From UBA2163 sp964575575 (GTDB lineage: Bacteria > Patescibacteriota > Minisyncoccia > Phycocordibacterales > UBA2163), in contig CAZNQQ010000004.1 of NCBI GenBank assembly GCA_964575575.1, forward strand, positions 1 through 40,147: 40,147 nucleotides of DNA, written 5' to 3'. Position 1 is the first letter of the stretch. Each line of letters starts with the position of its first letter. Of this stretch, positions 24,058 to 31,321 are shown in pieces. Under the pieces are notes generated by a model that did no database searches, was not told where the DNA came from, and was given only the letters and a program-made list of their open reading frames with translations. Position numbers and translations under genes: made by a program.

Positions 24058-24570
24058 CTATGGAGAAATAAATATTGCCATCCTACGCCAATCGTCAATA
24101 AAAAAATTAATATCTGTAAATATATTTTGACCTTTTTCTTTCTTAGTCGATTCAGGATCGTTGTAGTAAAAACCAACAACTTCTCCATCTCTTTCTTTGA
24201 AACCAGTAACAACAACCACATGAAATTTAGTTTGTCCTAGAATTCGCTTAATAGCTGAAATCATTACTGGGTTACCATTCATTAAGGATTCACTAATATC
24301 TTTAATACCATCCTTTACATCAACTTTTTCTACTCTTCTTGCCTTCAATCCAAAATTTTCAGCAAGACTTACAATACTATCATGATACCAACCAAGTGGA
24401 CCATATCCACCATTTTCATATCCCTTTTTTATAAGGTCTGTGAGTGATATTTCTCCTTTCCTGTAATAATCTAAAATCATTTTTAAACATACGATTGCGC
24501 AAGACTTCGGCATCCATTCTTTATCAACAACATCAAGGAACTGAGAATAATAAGGTACGTCTAATTTCAT
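24058..24570 (-). CDS. C39-like papain-fold cysteine peptidase family protein
   Basis: 170 residues resembling the Peptidase_C39_2 family: VPYYSQ at the N-terminus (Gln10 as possible oxyanion residue), a cysteine in KSCAIVCLKM (C24, with C28 nearby), His117 in FHVVVVTGF and Asn137/Asp138 in YYNDPE. These match the Cys-His-Asp/Asn order of the fold. No signal peptide is visible, so it may act in the cytoplasm or need another export route. Function could be peptide or bacteriocin-leader cleavage; no partner gene is near. The start is ATG 24570, because AAGGAAGGTG lies 4-5 bases before it; a GTG 6 bases upstream is in frame but overlaps that signal. Own promoter and terminator; lies between pheT and gyrB. 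Confidence 0.75.
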   Translation of the reverse strand: MKLDVPYYSQFLDVVDKEWMPKSCAIVCLKMILDYYRKGEISLTDLIKKGYENGGYGPLGWYHDSIVSLAENFGLKARRVEKVDVKDGIKDISESLMNGNPVMISAIKRILGQTKFHVVVVTGFKERDGEVVGFYYNDPESTKKEKGQNIFTDINFFIDDWRRMAIFISP

Positions 24571-24638
24571 AATCACCTTCCTTTAAAAAGACAAAAGAAT
24601 TATTAACTTGATTAAAAAGAAAATTTTGTTCTGAGAGC

Positions 24639-24666
24639 AGAATATCAAAATATGTAGATATGTCAA
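24639..24666 (-). promoter_or_regulatory. Promoter of the C39-like peptidase gene
   Basis: Minus strand: TTGACA (24661-24666) directly after the pheT stop codon, 16-base spacer, TATTCT (24639-24644). Leader of about 60 bases before the Shine-Dalgarno start. Confidence 0.65.
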
Positions 24667-25905
24667 CTATCTCACCTCCCAATTGGAATTACTGTTTAGA
24701 GCATTGGTTACAGAGTTCATTATTTTATTTACCCCCTCATCTGAAAGTGTCTTGTCTTGTGATTGAAATACCAGATTAAACGCATAAGAAATCTTATCGT
24801 CTTTTTTAAATTCATCAAAAAGTCTTGTGTTTACGAGCAACCCACCTGCTTCTTTTTGTATTATTTCTAATACATCACTACTGGTTATATCACTTGGCAC
24901 CCATACAGCAATGTCTCGCAACATAAATGGATATTGAGAAATTGATTTATATGTAATACTTTCTTTCTTCTCAAACTTTTCATAAGCATCTGGCTCTGGA
25001 AGCTTCTCTAACAATTCATCAAAGTTTGTTTCAAAAATATTATCTTGTGTGTCTCTGTTCATTTCTATACCCAAAAACTCTGACAATTTATCTATAACAT
25101 TTTCCGGATTAGCTATAGCGAAAGATGTAAATTCTGCATCCTTAGTAAACACATTACCGATTTCAAATATCTTTACTTCATCCGTATCTAATAATGGCAG
25201 ATTTTTTGTATTTTGCTCTAGTGATTTTGAAAGTCCATCACGCAAATTAGTTCGCAAGAAGTTTTTGTCAGACGCAAATGGTTTTATCATCTCTACTTCC
25301 CCACTATCTCTAAAAGTATATGTATAAACTTCAGAAAATCCCTCTTGTACTAAGAAATCCTTAATCTTACTTGCATAATAAAACTTCTTATTAACTTTCG
25401 GAGTCTTTTCAGGCTTCTCTGGAAGCACAGCTTCTATGTTGTCATATCCATATATTCTTCCAACCTCTTCTACTATGTCTGCTTTTAATTCCAGATCCTC
25501 TCTCTCAACTGGAGGGTTCACTGTAAACTCTTCGCCTGATACTTCGTACTCAAACCCTAATCTTTTAAATATATCTTCTACCTCTTCTGCTGATATATTA
25601 GCGCCAAGTAATTTATTTATCTGTGATACTGAAACAGTTATTTTTGTACCACTTAATTTACCAGAGAAAGGGTCTGTCTTAAGCGGAATCTTTAAGACAG
25701 CAGACAGTTCTTTCGCTACACCACCTTCTTTATCTGAATCTTTTGCACGATTAGGTAATACATCTATATCAAATGAGTAATCTCCATCTACTTCTTCTAT
25801 GCCTTCAACCTCATATGAATGAAATGTTAAAGCTTCAGCAACCTTCTCCGGCTCTGGTAGTTTTTCTTCAAAGTATTCTTGTATTTTCTTTAAGCTTGCT
25901 CCCAT
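24667..25905 (-). CDS. pheT: Phenylalanyl-tRNA synthetase beta subunit, reduced form
   Basis: Partner of PheS in charging tRNA-Phe. 412 residues against about 790. Visible: a short B1-like start (EKVAEALTFHSYEVEGIEEV), then DIDVLPNRAKDSDKEGGVAKELSAV, which runs straight into the B5 domain (KITVSVSQINKLLGANISAEEV). Then come the catalytic-like B6/B7 part (from about 150) and the C-terminal anticodon-binding FDX-ACB domain (about 320-412, SQYPFMLRDIAVWV). The EMAP/OB tRNA-binding domain (B2) and the B3/B4 editing domain are both missing, cleanly, with no stop or frameshift. Starts 4 bases after pheS, so the pair forms one operon. No Shine-Dalgarno. Confidence 0.9.
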   Translation of the reverse strand: MGASLKKIQEYFEEKLPEPEKVAEALTFHSYEVEGIEEVDGDYSFDIDVLPNRAKDSDKEGGVAKELSAVLKIPLKTDPFSGKLSGTKITVSVSQINKLLGANISAEEVEDIFKRLGFEYEVSGEEFTVNPPVEREDLELKADIVEEVGRIYGYDNIEAVLPEKPEKTPKVNKKFYYASKIKDFLVQEGFSEVYTYTFRDSGEVEMIKPFASDKNFLRTNLRDGLSKSLEQNTKNLPLLDTDEVKIFEIGNVFTKDAEFTSFAIANPENVIDKLSEFLGIEMNRDTQDNIFETNFDELLEKLPEPDAYEKFEKKESITYKSISQYPFMLRDIAVWVPSDITSSDVLEIIQKEAGGLLVNTRLFDEFKKDDKISYAFNLVFQSQDKTLSDEGVNKIMNSVTNALNSNSNWEVR

Positions 25906-25909
25906 AATA

Positions 25910-26650
25910 TTAAAATTGATTTACAAACCTCAAATCACCCTGATAGAGTAATCTTACATCATCTATACCGTACTTAAGCATTGCTAACCGATCTATACCA
26001 ACACCAAATGCAAACCCTTGATATTTCTCTGGATCAATCCCTCCTGCTTTAAGTACATTAGGGTGGACCATACCAGCCCCGAGTACTTCTATCCAGCCTG
26101 TGTTCTTGCATATTGAACAACCTTTGCCCTCACATTTAAAACATGACATATCCACTTCAATACCTGGTTCAACAAATGGAAAATAACTCGGACGAAGTCT
26201 TATTTCAACATCTTTATTGAAGAATTTTTCAAGAAAAGTCTTTAACACTCCTTTCAAAGTTCCAAGCGTTGTGGTCTCGTCTATCATCAATCCTTCTACC
26301 TGATAGAACTGCGCTTCGTGAGTTGCGTCTGTTGCTTCATTACGAAATACTTTACCAGGTACGATAATTCTTATAGGAGGTTTATTATCGTTCATATAGC
26401 GAATTTGCACATTTGAAGTATGTGTTCGCATCACCATATTTTCTTTGTCTTTCACCCAAAATGTATCTTGCATACTACGTGCAGGATGATCTTTAGGAAT
26501 ATTTAGTGCATCAAAGTTATTGTATTCACTGTCCATCTCTGGACCATCTGCAAATTCAAAACCCATATCAGAGAATATGGCGTTTATCTCGTTTATCATC
26601 TGGGTCATTGGGTGCAAGTGCCCCTTTTTCTTTTTATCTAAATCACTCAT
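25910..26650 (-). CDS. pheS: Phenylalanyl-tRNA synthetase alpha subunit, N-terminally reduced
   Basis: Catalytic class II subunit. 246 residues against about 330-350. It begins almost directly at the catalytic domain (GHLHPMTQMINEINAIF). An in-frame TAA lies 4 codons upstream of the ATG, so the usual N-terminal coiled coil that grips tRNA-Phe is truly absent. Motif 1 region MGFEFADGPEMDSEYNNFD, motif 2 region PGKVFRNEATDATHEAQFYQVEG, the CxxC-type insert CFKCEGKGCSICKNTGW, and motif 3 AFGVGIDRLAMLKYGI are all intact. A TAAAAT box 11 bases before the ATG is a possible -10. Confidence 0.94.
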   Translation of the reverse strand: MSDLDKKKKGHLHPMTQMINEINAIFSDMGFEFADGPEMDSEYNNFDALNIPKDHPARSMQDTFWVKDKENMVMRTHTSNVQIRYMNDNKPPIRIIVPGKVFRNEATDATHEAQFYQVEGLMIDETTTLGTLKGVLKTFLEKFFNKDVEIRLRPSYFPFVEPGIEVDMSCFKCEGKGCSICKNTGWIEVLGAGMVHPNVLKAGGIDPEKYQGFAFGVGIDRLAMLKYGIDDVRLLYQGDLRFVNQF

Positions 26651-26680
26651 ATAATAGGCTTATTTTAACCTAAAAATACA

Positions 26681-26709
26681 TAAAAAAACAGGGGTCTTTT
26701 GAACCCCTG
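26681..26709 (-). terminator. Terminator of the zinc-ribbon gene
   Basis: Stem CAGGGGT (26689-26695) with ACCCCTG (26703-26709), followed on the minus strand by seven T (26682-26688). It isolates the zinc-ribbon gene from pheS. Confidence 0.85.
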
Positions 26710-26726
26710 CTACTACAGGAAAAAAC

Positions 26727-26918
26727 TTATTGATCCCAAGATGCAAAAGATTCACAACAAGAACAAACTTGTCTGTAAAAATTTTCATCTTCTTCAGCAC
26801 CAGAATTAATGAATTCTTCAGCGTCACTTATGTTACCAGATTTCCAATGTCCAGAACCATCAAGATGTCTGAGACATTTTGGACATATACCAATCTTCTG
26901 CATCCTCGTTTTACTCAA
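26727..26918 (-). CDS. Small zinc-ribbon-like protein, function unknown
   Basis: 63 residues with two CxxC pairs, C12-x2-C15 and C52-x2-C55 (plus C54), 36 residues apart, and an acidic middle (AEEFINSGAEEDENFY). This suggests one zinc-binding fold but no known family. Start is most likely TTG 26918, with a G-rich Shine-Dalgarno (AAGGGGGG, 26925-26932) 6 bases upstream; an internal ATG at codon 6 is the alternative but would sit close to the first CxxC. It has a TTGACA promoter just after smc and its own terminator before pheS. Confidence 0.65.
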   Translation of the reverse strand: MSKTRMQKIGICPKCLRHLDGSGHWKSGNISDAEEFINSGAEEDENFYRQVCSCCESFASWDQ

Positions 26919-26985
26919 AATATACCCCCCTTATCTTTTTAAAGACTGGTTAAAAAGAAACTTCTTTTTTTACTAAACCTATTAA

Positions 26986-27014
26986 GTAATAACAAATCTG
27001 TAAATTTCTGTCAA
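26986..27014 (-). promoter_or_regulatory. Promoter of the zinc-ribbon gene
   Basis: Minus strand: TTGACA (27009-27014) directly adjoining the smc stop codon, 17-base spacer, TATTAC (26986-26991). Leader about 60 bases. Confidence 0.65.
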
Positions 27015-29270
27015 TTATTTAGCCACCTGTACTGCCTCGTCAAACTTTACAGACAACAGTTTAGAGATACCGTCAGAGCCCATTGTAACTCCATAGAGTA
27101 TCCCAGCTCTACTCATAGTCTCTCTGTTGTGAGTTATAAGAATAAGCTGTGAATACTTAGAAAGCGTCTCTATCATATCGCCATATCGTTTAGAGTTCGC
27201 CTCGTCGAGTGCTGCGTCCGTCTCGTCAAGCACTAGAAACGGTGGAGGATTGACTTGCGACATTGCAAACAAAAGCGCGATAGATGTAAGCGCACGTTCA
27301 CCACCTGATAGCATCACAAGACCTTGCGTCTTCTTGTTTGGCAGACTTATAGAAATATCGATCCCTTCCTCTCCATCTTCGTCATTCTCCTCACCCAAAT
27401 CTCCAGAGACTTCACCCAAAATATCTGTATCTGATTTTCTTTTTTTCTTTTCTTTTATCACAGAGAGGCTGGCCTTTCCTCCTCCAAACATAAGCGCGAA
27501 GAAATTCTGAAACTGTTTGTTTATTTTCTCAATCCCTTCTTTAAACTGCGTGCTAAGCTTCTCTTCCAGATCTTTTATCAAATCCTGAAGTGCTCTAGCT
27601 GACTTTTCTAAGTCTGCAATCTCTCGCTCTAAGAATTCGTCACGCTCTGTCGCTTCTTTGTATTCTTTCATGGTGTCTTCTCCGGAACCTCCACCAAATT
27701 CCTCAAGACGTATCTTGATCTTCTCTATCTTTCTTCTTCGCTCTTCCTGCATAGCTCTGTCTTCACTTGCCACATCTTCAATATTTAAATCAAATTTATT
27801 ATAATCAAGCACACCTCTACCTACCAAGACTGCGACCTCTTGAAGCTCTCGTTCAAAGTCATCTTTCGCATGAGATATTTCATCCTCAAGGCTCTCGAGC
27901 TTGCTTAGGACTATCCTTATCTCACTTTGACGCGACATTATACTAAACACCTCGCGTTCTGCCTCTCTACTGTCGTCTTTTTCTTCTTCAATCTGCTTTT
28001 TGAGAGTTTTGTATTTTTCATCAAATTTAGATTCTTCTTGAGATATATCTTTTAACTTATTATCAAGTTCTGCTTTTTCGCCCTTCATCTTCTCAAGCTC
28101 GCTATAATCAATCTTCACACCCTTATCACCAGAAAACGTCATCGACATAAAGTCTTTTATTATAGAACTTACTGTCTTGAGTATTCTCTTTATCTCTCCT
28201 ATATCATTCTTAGCATCGCCATCATCAAGCTGTGAATACACTTGCTGTGTTATTTTATCAAGCTCACTATAGCTCACTGTTCTGTTTTCAAGCACCTTCT
28301 GTTCTTCTTTCTCCTTTTCTATTCGCCTTTCCTCACCTGCTAATTGCCCCTCGATACGTCCTAACTCACGCACGAGCGCGTCTTTTTTTGCTCTTATGTC
28401 AGCAAGGTTCTTTTCTATGTTTATAAGCTCTTCGCTCTTTTCGTCAGCTTTGTCTGACTTTGCAAGTACTTCTTTAGCTTTTTGGAGCTTATCCTCAAGT
28501 TCTTTTAATTCTTTCTCTGGGGATACTCTGTCTTCTTCTATTTTCTTTTTATTGTATTTTATATACTCTGATTCTCTCTTTAAATAATCCAAAGAAAGTC
28601 CTTGAAGCTCTTCTCGCATGGCGATAGACTTCTCTACCTTTTCAACTTGCCTCTTTAAGAATCTGATATGCGGAGCTATCTCTTTTCTTAGTGACTCCAC
28701 TTGCGATATATTGTCTTCTGTCTTTTGAAGCTTTTTCTGACTTTCTTGTTTCTTATATTGAAATACTTTGAGCCCTAACGCGTCCTCTATCATCTCTTTG
28801 CGCTCTCTTATGTTTGCGTTGAGTATTCTGTCTGCCTCGCCTTGCGAGATTATGTGGTGCCCTGATGAGCCAATGTTTGCACTTGCTAAAAGCTCCGCAA
28901 CATCACGAAGTCTAACTTGCGAGCCATTTATAAAGTATTGGTTCACTCCGTCTCTGTGTACCACACGCTCTACTACTACTTCGTCAAAATCAATATCTAA
29001 GAAACGCTTTTTATTATCAAAAGTTACTTTTACAGACGCTCTATTAGAACGCGGAGTATTTTTAGAGCCGTTAAATATCAGATCTTCTCCTCTTTTCCCT
29101 CGAAGAGACTTTATAGACTGCTCACCGAGTGCAAAACGGAACGACTCTGCGACGTTTGACTTACCTGAGCCATTGGGACCGACAATACCAGAGATGTCAG
29201 ATGTAAAATCAAAAACACCCTTTTTCGCAAAGGATTTAAAACCGGAGAGTTCTAGGCTCTTCAAATACAT
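27015..29270 (-). CDS. smc: Chromosome-segregation SMC ATPase, short and without recognisable hinge
   Basis: DNA-loop organising ATPase. 751 residues from ATG 29270, against about 1180. N-terminal head: MYLKSLELSGFKSFAKKG, Walker A GPNGSGKS (31-38), Q-loop SQGEADRIL (142-150). C-terminal head: FGGGKASLSV (595-604), signature LSGGERALTS (654-663), Walker B LVLDETDAAL (679-688). Between them are two coiled-coil arms (about 170-330 and 395-585) joined by roughly 60 residues (331-392) without the globular SMC hinge and its glycine motifs. TTG 29285 is in frame, but a TATAAT box (29277-29282) lies between it and ATG 29270, so the ATG is preferred and the message is leaderless. Lies 25 bases after rnc. 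Confidence 0.9.
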   Translation of the reverse strand: MYLKSLELSGFKSFAKKGVFDFTSDISGIVGPNGSGKSNVAESFRFALGEQSIKSLRGKRGEDLIFNGSKNTPRSNRASVKVTFDNKKRFLDIDFDEVVVERVVHRDGVNQYFINGSQVRLRDVAELLASANIGSSGHHIISQGEADRILNANIRERKEMIEDALGLKVFQYKKQESQKKLQKTEDNISQVESLRKEIAPHIRFLKRQVEKVEKSIAMREELQGLSLDYLKRESEYIKYNKKKIEEDRVSPEKELKELEDKLQKAKEVLAKSDKADEKSEELINIEKNLADIRAKKDALVRELGRIEGQLAGEERRIEKEKEEQKVLENRTVSYSELDKITQQVYSQLDDGDAKNDIGEIKRILKTVSSIIKDFMSMTFSGDKGVKIDYSELEKMKGEKAELDNKLKDISQEESKFDEKYKTLKKQIEEEKDDSREAEREVFSIMSRQSEIRIVLSKLESLEDEISHAKDDFERELQEVAVLVGRGVLDYNKFDLNIEDVASEDRAMQEERRRKIEKIKIRLEEFGGGSGEDTMKEYKEATERDEFLEREIADLEKSARALQDLIKDLEEKLSTQFKEGIEKINKQFQNFFALMFGGGKASLSVIKEKKKRKSDTDILGEVSGDLGEENDEDGEEGIDISISLPNKKTQGLVMLSGGERALTSIALLFAMSQVNPPPFLVLDETDAALDEANSKRYGDMIETLSKYSQLILITHNRETMSRAGILYGVTMGSDGISKLLSVKFDEAVQVAK

Positions 29271-29276
29271 ATGTAT

Positions 29277-29282
29277 ATTATA
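29277..29282 (-). promoter_or_regulatory. -10 box of smc
   Basis: Minus-strand TATAAT, 6 bases before ATG 29270, preceded directly by TG. Initiation would fall on or next to the ATG. This box decides the start codon of smc. Confidence 0.55.
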
Positions 29283-29295
29283 CAATAATTTATTT

Positions 29296-29985
29296 TTACG
29301 CCCAGCCTTTTGCCTCTAAAGCGCTTTGAGCTGCGGCTTGTTCTGCCTCTTGTTTGGACTTTCCTTCTCCTTCTCCTATCTTTTTATCGCCCAAATACAC
29401 ACCCACTATAAAATTCTTAGCATGGTCAGGCCCTACTTCTTGTACTGTCTTGTATTGCGGAGTAATGCTCTCTTTCTCCTGTGCTACTTCTTGGAAGCGA
29501 CTCTTGCTATCCTGCCATAGCCCCTTCTCTACTATTTCATCAGTTAGTGGGAATAAATTCTTAGCTATAAAATCTTTCGCTTGCTCATACCCACCGTCAA
29601 GATAAAGCGCCCCTACAAAAGACTCAAAAGTATTAGCGAGTATATACTGCCTTGCGCGTCCTGTGTCTTTTGCTTCACCTTTTGAAAGAAGTAGGAAGTC
29701 ATTCATACCAAGATCCCCTGCTACACTGGAGAGTGTGGCAGTATTTACAAGTGCTGCTCTGTAAGATGTAAGGTCTCCTTCTGGTTTTTTAGGATACTTT
29801 GCAAAAAGGAATTCTGTAACAACAAGCTCAAGCACAGCGTCACCCAAAAATTCTAACCGCTCGTTGTGATCCATCTTTAGACCTTTGTTTTCATTTAAAT
29901 ATGAACGATGCAAAAACGCTTGCATAAGCAGGTCTTTGTCTTTAAAAGTAATATTTAATTTCTTCTCGAATTTTGAAAAATCCAT
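29296..29985 (-). CDS. rnc: Ribonuclease III
   Basis: Double-strand-specific RNase for rRNA and mRNA processing. 229 residues, normal length. Endonuclease domain with signature ERLEFLGDAV (42-51) and the second catalytic Glu in NTFESFVGALYLDGG, then a C-terminal dsRNA-binding domain (about 157-227; SRFQEVAQ, GEGEGKSKQEAEQAAA). It starts 2 bases after the nusB-NUDIX stop codon and precedes smc, a conserved rnc-smc neighbourhood. No Shine-Dalgarno; translation is probably coupled to the upstream gene. Confidence 0.96.
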   Translation of the reverse strand: MDFSKFEKKLNITFKDKDLLMQAFLHRSYLNENKGLKMDHNERLEFLGDAVLELVVTEFLFAKYPKKPEGDLTSYRAALVNTATLSSVAGDLGMNDFLLLSKGEAKDTGRARQYILANTFESFVGALYLDGGYEQAKDFIAKNLFPLTDEIVEKGLWQDSKSRFQEVAQEKESITPQYKTVQEVGPDHAKNFIVGVYLGDKKIGEGEGKSKQEAEQAAAQSALEAKGWA

Positions 29986-29987
29986 AT

Positions 29988-30926
29988 TTATTTTTTAAGT
30001 AATATATTTACAGCCTTAGTGACTATAGGTAATATATCGTCATAAAAGTTAAGCTCTGCAATATCCTCAAGCTTGAACCATTTGGCGTCATCAAGCCCTC
30101 CCTTTTCTGCAAGTTTAAGTTCAGTGAATTTTGACTCTGCCAAGAAGTATACAACTTGTTTTCTCATCTTCCCAATCTCAGGATCAGACGCTATGTATTC
30201 GTTGTCGCCTAGCTTGTCTTTTATTTCAACTTTTATACCAAGCTCTTCTTTTATCTTTTTTGCTGTACCCTTTTCTGTGTCGTCTTTCTCATCTATACCA
30301 CCTTTTGAAAGTGTCCAGTGCCCAAACACATCGTGCACCAAAGCAAGCTGGATGTCGTCGCCATCTTTGGCATAAACCACAGCACCACCAAGTCTTTTGA
30401 TAGGCATCTTCTCATACGGCACATCTTCTATTTTTTTCTTAGTCTTTTTCTTAGACACTTCGTCTTTGCCTGGCTCACCCATTTCTTTATACACAGCACC
30501 AAGCACTCCGTTTACAAACCTGCCACTGCTCTCCCCACCAAATGTCTTAGCGAGCTCTATCGCTTCGTTTATTGCCACCTTCGCAGGGACTTCTTTTCTA
30601 TCTGCAAATAAAAGCTCAAACAAACCTATTCTTAAAATATTTCTGTCTACTATTGATATTTTATCTATAGGCCATTCTGGCGCCGCTTTTTCTATAATGC
30701 CGTCTATTTCTTTCTGTTTGTCTAAAATATTATCCAAAAGCTCCTGTACAAAAGAAAAATCACCCATACCTGGGGCGAATTCTTCAACATTCCGCAAGAG
30801 TGCGGTTTTAGTATCTTTTATTCCTGCCTTGCCGGCAGACAGGTTCCCTTTTCCACTAATAAGATTACTGAAATCAAATTCAAACAATGTCTGTAGTACT
30901 ATTGATCTAGAAAGGTGCCTATTCAT
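29988..30926 (-). CDS. nusB: NusB antitermination factor fused to a NUDIX domain
   Basis: 312 residues. Residues 1 to about 150 are NusB (MNRHLSRSIVLQTLFEFDF, DRNILRIGLFELLF, VAINEAIELAKTFGG, RFVNGVLGAVYKE), an RNA-binding factor of rRNA antitermination. A Lys-rich linker (152-167) leads to a NUDIX fold (about 173-312). Its box spans 209-231: G209, D215, K223, K224, then E227, E228, G230, I231. Three consensus positions are changed (E to D, R to K, E to K), so hydrolase activity is uncertain. Residues 29-35 (LSAGKAG) are encoded by a palindromic insert shared with rpmF. No stop or frameshift separates the domains. The gene follows rpmF by 50 bases and leads into rnc. Confidence 0.92.
   Translation of the reverse strand: MNRHLSRSIVLQTLFEFDFSNLISGKGNLSAGKAGIKDTKTALLRNVEEFAPGMGDFSFVQELLDNILDKQKEIDGIIEKAAPEWPIDKISIVDRNILRIGLFELLFADRKEVPAKVAINEAIELAKTFGGESSGRFVNGVLGAVYKEMGEPGKDEVSKKKTKKKIEDVPYEKMPIKRLGGAVVYAKDGDDIQLALVHDVFGHWTLSKGGIDEKDDTEKGTAKKIKEELGIKVEIKDKLGDNEYIASDPEIGKMRKQVVYFLAESKFTELKLAEKGGLDDAKWFKLEDIAELNFYDDILPIVTKAVNILLKK
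30823..30843. repeat. GC-rich palindromic element, copy 1 (in nusB)
   Basis: 21 bases beginning CCTGCCTTGCCGGCAG on the plus strand and ending ACAGG; 20 of 21 bases match the copy at 31038. Arms CCTGCC and GNCAGG flank a TGCCGGCA core. In the gene's frame it encodes LSAGKAG (residues 29-35 of NusB). Much richer in G+C than its surroundings. Confidence 0.85.
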
Positions 30927-30976
30927 GTGTATATTAATATCTTACAATATTAACATTTTATATTTAAAATTTAAAA

Positions 30977-31285
30977 TTACTTCTTGGATAACTCTGCAGC
31001 GTTGAGAACTTTGTCTTCTGTTTGTTCCGTAGCTTCTCCTGCCTTGCCGGCAGGCAGGTCTCCTCGTGCCTTAGCTTTTGCTTTTGCTTTTTCTTGTTTC
31101 TTTTCTATTTTGGCTGCCATGTCTACAACTACTCTACCTCTATACCTTCCACAGGATGCACACATACTGTGACGCTTTGTAGGAGCCTTACAGTCCGGAC
31201 ACGCAGAAAGACGCGGTTCCCCCAAAGCATGGTGAGAACGCCTGTTTTTAGTATGACTTCTTGTGTGTCTCATTCGTACTGACAT
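30977..31285 (-). CDS. rpmF: Ribosomal protein bL32 with C-terminal extension
   Basis: Zinc-ribbon protein of the large ribosomal subunit. 102 residues against about 60. The L32 core (1-57) has the basic start MRHTRSHTKNRRSHHAL and the zinc ligands in CPDC (29-32) and CASC (42-45). The extra tail is first Lys/Ala-rich (about 58-75), then carries LPAGKAG (77-83), encoded by the palindromic element also found in nusB, then an acidic end. Leaderless: the -10 box is 7 bases before the ATG. Followed by nusB-NUDIX, rnc and smc on the same strand. Confidence 0.93.
   Translation of the reverse strand: MSVRMRHTRSHTKNRRSHHALGEPRLSACPDCKAPTKRHSMCASCGRYRGRVVVDMAAKIEKKQEKAKAKAKARGDLPAGKAGEATEQTEDKVLNAAELSKK
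31038..31058. repeat. GC-rich palindromic element, copy 2 (in rpmF)
   Basis: Same 21-base element as at 30823, here with perfect CCTGCC/GGCAGG arms around TTGCCGGCA. It is read in the same frame and encodes LPAGKAG (residues 77-83) of the L32 tail. The copies are 215 bases apart, same orientation. Confidence 0.88.
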
Positions 31286-31292
31286 AAGGAGT

Positions 31293-31321
31293 ACTATACC
31301 AAAATACCCCTATTTTGGCAA
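31293..31321 (-). promoter_or_regulatory. Promoter of rpmF with an inverted repeat in its spacer
   Basis: Minus strand: -35 TTGCCA (31316-31321), 17-base spacer, -10 TATAGT (31293-31298). The ATG is 7 bases downstream. The spacer contains a perfect inverted repeat CCAAAATA-GGGG-TATTTTGG (31299-31318) that also covers the rnhB stop codon. It may be an operator or a hairpin at the end of the rnhB message. Confidence 0.65.

Noticed and set aside
26941..26985. AT-rich hairpin (AAAAGAA/TTCTTTT type) after smc as an smc terminator
   Set aside because: Weak AT-only pairing inside the leader of the zinc-ribbon gene; not convincing.
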